Assembly: GCA_017418975.1 (NCBI GenBank)
Contig: JAFOMG010000011.1
Coordinates: forward strand, 744,001 to 808,000
DNA length: 64,000 nt
Origin: Sphingomonas sp.
GTDB lineage: Bacteria > Pseudomonadota > Alphaproteobacteria > Sphingomonadales > Sphingomonadaceae
Direction: 5' to 3'
The position numbers and the translations under genes were made by a program. Each line of letters opens with the position of its first letter. The first letter of the stretch is position 1. Shown piece by piece: positions 43,474-51,700 of the stretch. The notes beneath the pieces were generated by a model, which ran no database searches, was not told the origin of the DNA, and worked only from the letters and a program-made list of their open reading frames with translations.

Positions 43474-46400
43474 GTGTCCGCACCCGATTTCTCGCTGCTC
43501 GCCAAGCGGCGCTTCGGCCCGCTGTTCGTCGTCCAGTTCCTGGGCGCGTTCAACGACAACGTCCTCAGATATGCGATGCTGTTCCTCGCGAACTTCACGA
43601 TCTTCGCCAATGCACCCGAACAGTCGGCAATGCTGGCAACGGTCGCGACCGGCATCTTCATCCTGCCCTATTTCCTGTTCTCCGCGCTCGCGGGCGAACT
43701 CGCCGATGCCTGGGACAAGGCATGGCTGATGCGGGCGGTGAAGGTCGCCGAAGTCGCCTTCATGGGGCTGGGGCTTCTGGGCCTGTGGTTCCAGTCGATC
43801 CCGCTGCTGCTGGTGGCGCTGTTCTGCATGGGCCTGCATTCGACCATCTTCGGCCCGGTCAAATATTCGATCATGCCGCAGCATCTGCGCGAGCAGGAGA
43901 TCATGGGCGGCACCGGCCTGATCGAGGCCGGCACCTTCCTGGCGATCCTCGGCGGCCAGCTGCTCGCCGGCCTCGTGCCGGCATGGGAAGCCGGCCTGAT
44001 CGCAACCGGCCTCGCGGTGCTGGGCTTCGCGGTGAGCCTGCTGATCCCCGCGGCGCCGCCGATCGGAAAGGTCGCGATCACGCGCAATCCGTTCGTCAGC
44101 ACCTGGCAGGTGCTGCGGGCCGGGCGTGAGAACAAGGCGGTCTGGCTGTCGATCCTGGGCATCAGCTGGTTCTTCGCGATCGGCGCCGTGCTGGTTTCGG
44201 AGTTCCTTCCGCTCGTCTCCGGCAATCTCGGCGGGCGCGCGGAAGTCGTGACTCTGTTCCTGATCGTCTTCTCGGTCGCGATCGCGCTCGGATCGATGCT
44301 GGTCAACCGGCTGCTGCGCGGTGAGGTATCGGCGCGCTACGTGCCGATCTCCGCGCTCGCGATGGCCATGTTCATGCTCGACCTGTGGTGGGCGACGCGC
44401 GGCTTCGTGGTGGTGACGCCGCATGCCGATATCGCGCGGTTCGTCGCGACGCCGGGCAGCTGGCGCATCCTGCTCGACCTGACCGGCATGGCGATCGCCG
44501 GGGGCATGTTCATCGTGCCGCTCTATGCGATCCTGCAGACCAAGAGCTCGCCCGAGGAACGCTCGCGGACCATCGCCGCGAACAACATCGTCAATGCGGC
44601 GGTGATGGTCGCGGTGGTCGCGGTCGCCACCGCCCTGCTCGCGGCCGGCGTCTCGATCCCCGGGATCATCGGCACGATGGGCTTCGCGACCCTGGCGGTC
44701 GCGCTGATCTCGTGCCTGTTGCTGCCGGACACGGTGCTCAAGCATTCGATCCGCGCGATCCTGAAGCTGGTCTACCGCATCGAGGTTCATGGCGGCGAGA
44801 ACATGCCGCGCCCGGGCGAGCGCGCGGTGGTGGTGGTCAACCATGTTTCCTGGCTCGACGGGCTGTTGCTTGCGGTCTTCCTGCCCGGCAAGCCGGTGTT
44901 CGCCGTGAACACCGCGATCACCAAGCGCTGGTGGATCCAGCCCGCGCTCAAGCTGTTTCGCGCCTTCCCGGTCGATCCGACCAACCCGATGTCGGCCAAG
45001 GCGATGGTCCGCGCGGTGAAGGAGGGCAATACGCTGGTGATCTTCCCCGAAGGGCGTATCACCGTCACCGGCGCGCTGATGAAAATCTTCGACGGGCCGG
45101 GCATGGTCGCCGACAAGGCCGATGCGCCGATCATTCCGGTGCGGATCGACGGCGCGCAATTCTCGCGCTTTTCGCACCTGCGCGGCAAGGTCCGCCTGCG
45201 CAGCTTCCCGAAGATCGAGCTGACGATCCTGCCGCCGCGGCGCTTCGCGATCGAGGGCGAGATGACCGCGCGGGCGCGCCGGGCGATCGCCGGGCGCCGT
45301 CTCTACGAAGAGATGAGCACCATGATCTTCGCGACCTCGGATATCGATCGCACGCTGTTCCAAGCGCTGATCGACGCCAAGGACGTGCATGGCGGCAACA
45401 TGCTGGTGGTCGAGGATATCAAGCGCGAGCCGCTGGGGCTCAAGCGGCTGATCACCGGCAGCGTGGCGCTTGGCCGCATGCTGGAGCGGCGCAGCGCGCA
45501 GGGCGAGGCCGTGGGGCTGATGCTCCCCAACGTCAACGGGGCGGTCGCGAGCTTCTTCGCGTTGCAGGCGATCGGCCGCGTGCCGGCGATGCTCAACTAT
45601 ACGGCGGGGCTCGCCAACCTGAAGGCGGCATGCCTCGCTGCGCAGGTGCGGACGATCGTGACCGCGCGCGCCTTCGTCCAGCAGGCCAGGCTGGAGGCAG
45701 TGGTCGAGGGCCTTGAGGCGGACGGCCGCACGATCCTGTACCTCGAGGACATCGCGAGGGAGATCGGCACCGGCGCCAGGCTGCGCGCGCTCGTCGCCAC
45801 CCGTCTCGCCGGACGGCTGCATCGCCGCCGGGGGGTGTCGCCCGGCGACGCGGCGGTGATCCTGTTCACCAGCGGATCGGAGGGCCTGCCCAAGGGCGTG
45901 GTGCTCACCCATCGCAATTTGCTCGCGAATTGCGCGCAGCTGGCGGCGCGGATCGACTTCAACTCATCGGACCTGGTGCTGAACGCGCTGCCGATGTTTC
46001 ACAGCTTCGGCCTGACGGGCGGAACGCTGCTGCCGATCCTCAACGGCATCCGCACCCTGCTCTATCCCAATCCGCTGCACTATCGGATCGTCCCGGCGCT
46101 TGCCTATGACGCCAATGCGACGATCCTGTTCGGCACCGACACGTTCCTCTCGGGCTATGCGCGGCTGGCGCATGGCTATGACTTCTATTCGCTGCGCTAC
46201 ATCTTCGCCGGCGCCGAGCGCGTGCGCGACGAAACGCGCAAGGTGTGGAGCGAGAAATTCGGATTGCGCATCCTCGAAGGCTATGGCGCGACCGAGGCGG
46301 CGCCGGTGATCGCGGTCAACACGCCGATGCATTTCCGTGCCGGGAGCGTGGGCCAGCTGCTGCCGGGGATCGAGGCGCGGGTCGATCCGGTGCCGGGGAT

Positions 46401-46866
46401 CGATGCGGGCGGCAAGCTCTCGATCCGGGGCCCCAATATCATGGCCGGCTATATGAAGGCCGACCAGCCGGGCGTGATCCAGCCCCCGGAGGACGGGTGG
46501 CATGACAGTGGCGACATCGTCACGATCGACGAGGCGGGATTTGTCACCATTCGCGGGCGCGCCAAACGCTTCGCCAAGATCGGTGGCGAGATGGTCTCGC
46601 TGCCGGCGGTGGAAGGCTATGCCGCCGCCGTCTGGCCGGAGGCGGACCACGCCGTCGTGAGCCGCGCGGACCCGCGCAAGGGCGAGCAGCTCGTGCTGTT
46701 CACGACCCGGAAGGACGCGCGGGCCAGCGAGCTGCAAGGCTGGGCGCGCGCGAATGGCGTCGCCGAACTCGCGATCCCGCGCGACATCCGCATCCTGGAT
46801 GCCCTGCCTGTCCTTGGAGCCGGCAAGCTCGACTATGTGACGATGGGGAATCTGGCGGCGTCCTGA
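43474..46866 (+). CDS. LplT-PlsC-Aas fusion: lysophospholipid flippase/acyltransferase/acyl-ACP synthetase
   Basis: A 1130-residue three-part protein. Residues 1-420: LplT-like MFS (VVQFLGAFNDNVLRYAMLF). About 430-640: PlsC-type acyltransferase with NHVSWLDG (His-X4-Asp, about 457) and FPEGRIT. About 680-1130: adenylate-forming domain with FTSGSEGLPKGV (about 798), EGYGATEAAP and DSGDIV. By family it takes lyso-phosphatidylethanolamine into the inner membrane and re-acylates it using an acyl carrier protein-bound fatty acid. The open frame starts at 43372, but the GTG at 43474 follows AGGGGAAA and begins the recognisable domain. Separate genes lplT and aas do this in E. coli. Confidence 0.9.
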   Translation: MSAPDFSLLAKRRFGPLFVVQFLGAFNDNVLRYAMLFLANFTIFANAPEQSAMLATVATGIFILPYFLFSALAGELADAWDKAWLMRAVKVAEVAFMGLGLLGLWFQSIPLLLVALFCMGLHSTIFGPVKYSIMPQHLREQEIMGGTGLIEAGTFLAILGGQLLAGLVPAWEAGLIATGLAVLGFAVSLLIPAAPPIGKVAITRNPFVSTWQVLRAGRENKAVWLSILGISWFFAIGAVLVSEFLPLVSGNLGGRAEVVTLFLIVFSVAIALGSMLVNRLLRGEVSARYVPISALAMAMFMLDLWWATRGFVVVTPHADIARFVATPGSWRILLDLTGMAIAGGMFIVPLYAILQTKSSPEERSRTIAANNIVNAAVMVAVVAVATALLAAGVSIPGIIGTMGFATLAVALISCLLLPDTVLKHSIRAILKLVYRIEVHGGENMPRPGERAVVVVNHVSWLDGLLLAVFLPGKPVFAVNTAITKRWWIQPALKLFRAFPVDPTNPMSAKAMVRAVKEGNTLVIFPEGRITVTGALMKIFDGPGMVADKADAPIIPVRIDGAQFSRFSHLRGKVRLRSFPKIELTILPPRRFAIEGEMTARARRAIAGRRLYEEMSTMIFATSDIDRTLFQALIDAKDVHGGNMLVVEDIKREPLGLKRLITGSVALGRMLERRSAQGEAVGLMLPNVNGAVASFFALQAIGRVPAMLNYTAGLANLKAACLAAQVRTIVTARAFVQQARLEAVVEGLEADGRTILYLEDIAREIGTGARLRALVATRLAGRLHRRRGVSPGDAAVILFTSGSEGLPKGVVLTHRNLLANCAQLAARIDFNSSDLVLNALPMFHSFGLTGGTLLPILNGIRTLLYPNPLHYRIVPALAYDANATILFGTDTFLSGYARLAHGYDFYSLRYIFAGAERVRDETRKVWSEKFGLRILEGYGATEAAPVIAVNTPMHFRAGSVGQLLPGIEARVDPVPGIDAGGKLSIRGPNIMAGYMKADQPGVIQPPEDGWHDSGDIVTIDEAGFVTIRGRAKRFAKIGGEMVSLPAVEGYAAAVWPEADHAVVSRADPRKGEQLVLFTTRKDARASELQGWARANGVAELAIPRDIRILDALPVLGAGKLDYVTMGNLAAS

Positions 46867-46886
46867 CGTCCCACGGGCACCGGCAG

Positions 46887-46921
46887 ATCCGGGCGCGCGC
46901 ATATCCGCTTCGCGCCCGGAT
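46887..46921 (+). terminator. Hairpin after the LplT-Aas gene
   Basis: ATCCGGGCGCG and CGCGCCCGGAT form a perfect 11-base-pair stem around a 13-base loop, 20 bases after the stop codon. No U-run follows, so intrinsic termination is only likely, not certain. Confidence 0.5.
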
Positions 46922-46999
46922 GACCGCCGCCTTTGTTCGACCGCCTCGAAGAGAAATTGACGAAACCGCACCGGCGCCGGCCCGGTCAGGAGATTCCCG

Positions 47000-47767
47000 A
47001 TGGAAATCGTATATTATTTTCCGGCCTTCGCGGTTCTGATCCTGATGATGGCGCTGCCATTCATATTGGCGGCCATTTTTCTGGCGCTGTTGCTCCTTGG
47101 TTCCTTGCGCGTCGCAGCAAGATACAAGCGTCAGCGGAGGGTCGACATTCCTGGCGCCGCACTAATCCTCGGCGGGATCTTGGCGGGCGCGATCACCTAT
47201 CAATGGCTACGGGGGCCAAAGGCTGAAATGGCGACGTTGCAGCCCCTTGTCGTCGATCGGCAGCTTGCCGCGGAACTGCCTCGAACCTGGGTGGTGGATT
47301 ATGGTGCCGTCAATGTCGCATTTGATCTTCTGCCGCGGAAATACGCCAGCCGCGTGTTGAATGCGCGGATCACCGACCCCGGCCTGCTCGCCTCCATCCC
47401 GGGGGAATCCTACGACGCGTACATGGAGGAAATCAGCCTCATGGACACGCCCTCCTGCAATGCCGCGATCGCGAGTGGTCGTCGCGACGCGGCCCGCACC
47501 CGGGAATGCGTGATGCATAGCATCGTTGCCAAGGCCGATATGGCCGCCGGCGGGCCATATCTGAAGCTGGAGCGTGAAGAGAAGGGCGATGCCCAGATAG
47601 TGAATTTCATGCTGGTTACGGATGCGGGCGCGAGGCCGATCGCGCGCTGCATGGGGCGGGCGCCCGGGAGGCCAACCCCTGGCTCGCCATGGTCAGAAGG
47701 GACCGATCGCTCGACGTCGCTTCCTCCCTGTACAAATGCGTCGGGCGCGCGGCCGCCGGTGCCCTGA
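47000..47767 (+). CDS. Membrane-anchored hypothetical protein, probably frameshifted near its end
   Basis: A 255-residue open frame with two N-terminal membrane helices (FAVLILMMALPFILAAIFLALLL and GAALILGGILAGAITYQWL) and a soluble domain with paired Cys (PSCNAAIASGRRDAARTRECV). No family is recognised. After IARCMGR (47659) the annotated frame turns into Pro/Ser-rich sequence, while the -1 frame continues as GAREANPWLAMVRRDRSL and contains LYKCVGRAAAGAL, with normal codon use, to a stop at 47797. A one-base deletion in the GGGGCGGG run, real or a sequencing error, would explain this. Confidence 0.65.
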   Translation: MEIVYYFPAFAVLILMMALPFILAAIFLALLLLGSLRVAARYKRQRRVDIPGAALILGGILAGAITYQWLRGPKAEMATLQPLVVDRQLAAELPRTWVVDYGAVNVAFDLLPRKYASRVLNARITDPGLLASIPGESYDAYMEEISLMDTPSCNAAIASGRRDAARTRECVMHSIVAKADMAAGGPYLKLEREEKGDAQIVNFMLVTDAGARPIARCMGRAPGRPTPGSPWSEGTDRSTSLPPCTNASGARPPVP

Positions 47768-47972
47768 TGCGCGCCGTCGCGACGGGTGCGGCGGGATAGG
47801 CAATGCATGGGTCGGTGCCGTGGCATGCGCCCGGGGCAATGGGCGCGCCCGGCTCGTCCCGAAGGATCGCGTGGAGCGGGCCGGCGAGGCGCGCCGGCGC
47901 GAACCGACCCCATGGGCTGGGCAAGCGCGCACGATCGGCTCTTTACCGTCTGCGCTCAAGCTGTTTGAGAAG

Positions 47973-48048
47973 TGGTGCCCGGGGACGGAGTCGAACCGCC
48001 GACACTGCGATTTTCAGTCGCATGCTCTACCAACTGAGCTACCCGGGC
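47973..48048 (-). tRNA. tRNA-Phe (anticodon GAA), CCA encoded
   Basis: On the minus strand: acceptor GCCCGGG, D-arm AGCTCAGTTGGTAGAGC, anticodon loop CTGAAAA (GAA) on stem TGCGA/TCGCA, T-arm GTTCGACTC, acceptor CCCGGGC, discriminator A and genomic CCA. All stems pair. It follows the yacG gene on the same strand. Confidence 0.97.
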
Positions 48049-48078
48049 ATGCCCGGCGAATGCCGGGGAGCGGGCCTC

Positions 48079-48264
48079 TTAGTCGCGCGAATCGGTGCTG
48101 TCCACCCCCGAATGCGCATGGGGGTCCACGCGCTCGCCGGGAATGCGATAGCCCTCGCCCAGCCATTGCAGCAGGTCGCGGTCCCTGCAGCCGCGGCCGC
48201 AGAAAGGCTTGTTCTCGATATCGGTCGGCTGCCCGCAGACGGGGCAGGTGTCGCTCTTCGCCAT
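48079..48264 (-). CDS. yacG: DNA gyrase inhibitor YacG
   Basis: A 61-residue zinc protein with Cys7-X2-Cys10 and Cys22-X3-Cys26 (CPVCG, FCGRGC), followed by RDRDLLQWLGEGYRIPG, the YacG signature. In E. coli YacG binds GyrB and blocks DNA gyrase. It lies between the RNase E/G-like gene and tRNA-Phe. The length and zinc motif are normal. Confidence 0.9.
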   Translation of the reverse strand: MAKSDTCPVCGQPTDIENKPFCGRGCRDRDLLQWLGEGYRIPGERVDPHAHSGVDSTDSRD

Positions 48265-48283
48265 CTTGCTCCTTCGCGCCGGT

Positions 48284-49228
48284 TCAATCGCCGGCGGACG
48301 TGAATGCGGTCACGCCGCCGATCCGCCGTGCCAGCTCCGCCGTCCAGCCGGGTTGCTGGGCGAGGCGGCGGGCGATGTTCCTGGTCACCATATGGGTAGT
48401 CGGCGGCGGCGGGGGAAGCCGTTCGACTCGCCGAAGCTCCGCCCGCGCCGCCGCGCCGACCGGGTCGGCGCGCAGCAGTTCGGGCAGCGAGGGCCGGGTG
48501 CGCCGCCGGACGATCTGGAGGAAGCCGAAGCCGTTCACCGCGGTGCGCTCGAAAGGCTGGGGCAGGGCGGCGTCGATCGCCTCGGCTACCGCGTTGCGCG
48601 CGCCCTTGCCGCTGAGCGTAGGGAAGTCGATGCCGATCGAGCCGGCGATGCCGTGCCGCTCGATCGCTCGCGCCACCGCGTGCGCGGCGGCGACCGCCAG
48701 AGGCTCGATCGGGCCGGAGCCGTCGACGTCGAACAGCGCCATCGCCGGCGTGGGCGAGAGGCGCAGCGCCCCGCCCGGAAAGGCGATCTCGCCGGTAAGC
48801 GCTTCCTCGAGCACTTCGGACCAGCCGGCTTCCTCCAGCGCGTCCGGCGCGTGGGCACGCAGCATGCGGACGGGAAGGCCGGTGGCGGTGATGCGTTCGA
48901 GCAGGGTGGGTCCGTCGGACAATTCCTCGTCGCTCGGCAATGCCTTGGGCAGCTTGGCCCGCCCCGGCTCGGGGATCGCCTCGCGGACGATCTTCACTCG
49001 CAGCTTCGCCCCCTGGGTGATCGCCTTGGGGACATGGTCGCACAGCGCCTCGCCGCCGCCGTCGAGGGCGACCAGCTTGGCCGCCTTGTCGACCAGCCGG
49101 GCCTCGAGCACCGCGCCGGCGCGCGGATAGGCCCCCTCCAGCTCGATCCGCGCCTTCCAGATGCCGCCGCGCGAGACGAGCGCGGCGCGGTTCTCGCCGA
49201 TCCCGGCCTCGTAGAGCCACTCAGCCAA
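48284..49228 (-). CDS. Ribonuclease E/G-like protein (short)
   Basis: A 314-residue protein with the RNase E/G catalytic layout in shortened form: S1-like start (AEWLYEAGIGENRAALV), ALFDVDGSG, IGIDFPTLSGKGARNAV and GFLQIVRRRTRPSL, the places of the Mg-binding Asp residues. The Zn-link and C-terminal scaffold of RNase E are absent. Alphaproteobacteria often carry this gene between maf and yacG. The start is taken as TTG at 49228, overlapping the maf stop by 8 bases; the open frame further up is maf shadow. A role in RNA processing is inferred. Confidence 0.8.
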   Translation of the reverse strand: MAEWLYEAGIGENRAALVSRGGIWKARIELEGAYPRAGAVLEARLVDKAAKLVALDGGGEALCDHVPKAITQGAKLRVKIVREAIPEPGRAKLPKALPSDEELSDGPTLLERITATGLPVRMLRAHAPDALEEAGWSEVLEEALTGEIAFPGGALRLSPTPAMALFDVDGSGPIEPLAVAAAHAVARAIERHGIAGSIGIDFPTLSGKGARNAVAEAIDAALPQPFERTAVNGFGFLQIVRRRTRPSLPELLRADPVGAAARAELRRVERLPPPPPTTHMVTRNIARRLAQQPGWTAELARRIGGVTAFTSAGD

Positions 49229-49790
49229 GGCTGTATCCGGCGCTCTCCAGCAGCGCGCGCGTCTCGAAGACCGGCAGGCCGACCACGCCCGAATGGCTGC
49301 CGGCGAGATAGCGGACAAAGGCCTCGGCCTTGCCCTGGATGGCATAGCCGCCCGCCTTGCCCATGCCCTCCCCGCAGGCGACGTACCAGTCGATCTCGGC
49401 CTGGCTCAGCCGCTTGAAGGCGACGATGGTGTCGGAGATGCGGGTGCGTGCCTTGCCGTCGGCGCCGATCAGGCAGACGGCGGACAGGCAATGGTGGCGC
49501 CGGCCCGAGAGCAGGGCGAGCATGCGGCGCAGATCCGCCTCGTCCTCGGGCTTGGCGAGGATGCGGCGGCCGACCGCGATGGTGGTGTCGCCCGCGAGCA
49601 CGATCTCGTCCGCGGCGCGGAGCACGGCATGCGCCTTGGCGATCGCGACGCGCAGCACATAGGCGCGCGGCGTCTCGCCGGCGCGGACATCCTCGTCGAC
49701 ATCGGGTGCGGCGATGCGCACGGGTTCGGCCCCGATCCGCCTGAGCAGATCGAGCCGGCGCGGGGAAGTGGAAGCGAGGACGAGCCGCAA
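49221..49790 (-). CDS. maf: Maf-family nucleotide pyrophosphatase
   Basis: A 189-residue protein beginning LVLASTSPRRLDLLRRIG, the Maf phosphate-binding motif. GDTTIAVGRRILAKPEDEADL and GGYAIQGKAEAFVRYLAGSHSGVVGLP complete the family pattern. Maf hydrolyses modified or canonical NTPs, in many cases dTTP/UTP. It follows infA by 13 bases and overlaps the RNase gene by 8. Confidence 0.93.
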   Translation of the reverse strand: MRLVLASTSPRRLDLLRRIGAEPVRIAAPDVDEDVRAGETPRAYVLRVAIAKAHAVLRAADEIVLAGDTTIAVGRRILAKPEDEADLRRMLALLSGRRHHCLSAVCLIGADGKARTRISDTIVAFKRLSQAEIDWYVACGEGMGKAGGYAIQGKAEAFVRYLAGSHSGVVGLPVFETRALLESAGYSLG

Positions 49791-49803
49791 GGGCGCCGCC
49801 CGC

Positions 49804-50022
49804 TTACTTGAAGCGATAGGTGATACGGCCCTTGGTCAGGTCGTAGGGCGTGAGCTCGACGAGCACTTCGTCGCCGACCAGCACGCGGATGCGGTTCTTG
49901 CGCATCTTGCCGGCGGTGTGGCCCAGGATCTCGTGATCATTTTCGAGCCGGACGCGGAACATGGCGTTGGGCAGAAGCTCAACGACCTGGCCCCGCATTT
50001 CAAGCAGTTCTTCTTTGGCCAA
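49804..50022 (-). CDS. infA: Translation initiation factor IF-1
   Basis: A 72-residue S1/OB-fold protein ([20 protein letters not shown], then FRVRLEN...[22 protein letters not shown]), the normal IF-1 length. The initiation codon is TTG with GAGGT about 8 bases upstream. It heads the infA-maf-RNase-yacG set. It binds the 30S A site during initiation. Confidence 0.97.
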   Translation of the reverse strand: MAKEELLEMRGQVVELLPNAMFRVRLENDHEILGHTAGKMRKNRIRVLVGDEVLVELTPYDLTKGRITYRFK

Positions 50023-50257
50023 AAATTACCTCATGGGTGCGCGCGCTAAAAGTGGCGGTGCCTTTACAGTGCGCAAGGAGAAAAGGGAAGGCGGAGAACC
50101 CGACAAAGGCGGGTGCCTTGGTCCGATATGGGGATTGCGCCGGTTTTTGCCAGTTCCGGCCGGTTTGATCGACGGATGCGCGGGCTTTGTCGCCGCTCGA
50201 TTTGCGGCGCGGGGACGGGCTGTATCTCCCGCTGCCGATCATTCGGGAGTCGGGAAA

Positions 50258-51631
50258 ATGCGTCCTTCTTATCTGCTGGGCTCGGCGCTGTGCGTGCTGG
50301 CCGCCTTCAGTGCCGCCGATGCGCGGGCCCAGTGCCGCGACCGGCTCGACCGCGCCAACGACAATGCCCGCGACATGCCCGCCGGCACGCCCTATCAGGT
50401 GCACGACGCGCTTTCCGACAATTCGCTCATGGCCGAGGAAGTGGTCACCAGCAATCCGGCCGAATGCCTGAAGCTGGTGACGCAGATGGAGGCGCTGATG
50501 CGCCGCCACGGCAAGGCGATCGTCGAGGAATCGGGGGCACCGGCCGCCAGCGCGGCGGCGCGGCCCAGGACATTGGAAGAGCTGTTCCCGCCCACGCCGC
50601 GCTCACAGCGGCTGGCGCAGATGCGTGTCTCGACCGGGGGCCAGACCCGGGCCGATGCGCTGGCGCTCAACGAATATGCCAATGCCAGCCGGGCGCTGGG
50701 CTTCGCGGTCTATGGCGCTGCCATCGAGACCAATCCCGCCGCCGCCGCCGAGGCCGTGTCGGTTACGGACAGGTCCGTCGCGGCGGCCGAGGCGACGCAG
50801 GAAACCATGATCATGATCAACCAGGAAGGCGACATGCTGCACGCGCAGCTCGAGGACGCCTTTCGCGAGCTGGAAGCGGCCCAGCGCGCGCAGGATCGGT
50901 TCGCGCAGGAATATGCGCAGTTGGCGCCGCTCTCGAAGGACCTCGCCAAAAATCCGCTGAGGCGGCTGGAGGCGGCGAAGCGCAACCTCAAGAATGCGAC
51001 CGACCGCCTGAACAAATGGATCGAGCGCAATCTGGAGGAGGGGTTCGCGCCGGGCTATCTCGGCGCGATGCGCGTGCTGGAGGCGCGCTACAAACCCAGG
51101 TTCGAGCAGATCGAGCGGCAGTGCGAGAAGATGCGCCAGGACGCGTTCCAGAAATTCGCCCAGGCCACGATCCAGGGGAAGAAGACGACCGCGGTCGAGG
51201 ACGCGGGGAAGGCATGCTCGCAACTGGAAAGGCCGCTCAAGGAGCAGTCGCAGCGCGAGGAAGACGAGATCCACAAGAAATACAGGCTGCCGGAGAAGGC
51301 GGACGAGAAGGGCGAAGAGGAATCGGAAAAGCAGCCCACGCCTCCCAAGCCGCAACCCAAGGCGCCGCCCAAGGCTCCAGTGAAACCTCCCAAGGCCCCG
51401 CCGGCTCCGACGGTTCCCGCGACGCCGCCGGCAGCGGCCCCTCCCGCGCCCGCCGCGCCGGCCCCGGTCGACGATCTGCTCGCGCCGTTGACGTTGCAGC
51501 CAAAGGCTCCTGCCACCCCCGCGACCCCGCCGACCCCGCCAACCCCAGCGACGCCGCCGGCAGCGGCCCCTCCCGCGCCCGCCCCGGTCGACGATCTGCT
51601 CGCGCCGTTGACGCCGTCGAAGCCGAAATAG
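50258..51631 (+). CDS. Secreted coiled-coil protein with Pro-rich repeated tail
   Basis: A 457-residue protein with a signal peptide (SAADARA/QCRD). The middle (about 190-350) is heptad-like with long charged helices (EATQETMIMINQEGDMLHAQ, DRFAQEYAQL). From about 360 it is Lys/Pro/Ala-rich, and VDDLLAPLT occurs twice in near-identical 60-base DNA copies (about 51430-51490 and 51551-51613). No family is recognised. An upstream frame from 49961 exists, but the ATG at 50258 has GGGAG upstream and starts the signal peptide. It ends at a strong terminator shared with hppA. Confidence 0.7.
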   Translation: MRPSYLLGSALCVLAAFSAADARAQCRDRLDRANDNARDMPAGTPYQVHDALSDNSLMAEEVVTSNPAECLKLVTQMEALMRRHGKAIVEESGAPAASAAARPRTLEELFPPTPRSQRLAQMRVSTGGQTRADALALNEYANASRALGFAVYGAAIETNPAAAAEAVSVTDRSVAAAEATQETMIMINQEGDMLHAQLEDAFRELEAAQRAQDRFAQEYAQLAPLSKDLAKNPLRRLEAAKRNLKNATDRLNKWIERNLEEGFAPGYLGAMRVLEARYKPRFEQIERQCEKMRQDAFQKFAQATIQGKKTTAVEDAGKACSQLERPLKEQSQREEDEIHKKYRLPEKADEKGEEESEKQPTPPKPQPKAPPKAPVKPPKAPPAPTVPATPPAAAPPAPAAPAPVDDLLAPLTLQPKAPATPATPPTPPTPATPPAAAPPAPAPVDDLLAPLTPSKPK

Positions 51632-51646
51632 GGCTCCAGGCACGAA

Positions 51647-51676
51647 GAAGGCCGCCGGATTGCTCCGGCGGCCTTC
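51647..51676. terminator. Bidirectional terminator hairpin
   Basis: GAAGGCCGCCGGA, loop TTGC, TCCGGCGGCCTTC: a perfect 13-base-pair stem between the convergent secreted-protein and hppA genes. A C/T-rich stretch follows on the plus strand. Confidence 0.85.
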
Positions 51677-51700
51677 CGCTTTCAGTCGAAGGATCAGAAG

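Noticed and set aside
43441..45912. An 823-residue minus-strand open frame
   Set aside because: Antisense to the LplT-PlsC-Aas fusion, which has clear motifs throughout.
49961..50257. Longer N-terminus of the secreted coiled-coil protein
   Set aside because: The upstream part overlaps infA antisense; the signal peptide begins at 50258 with a ribosome site.
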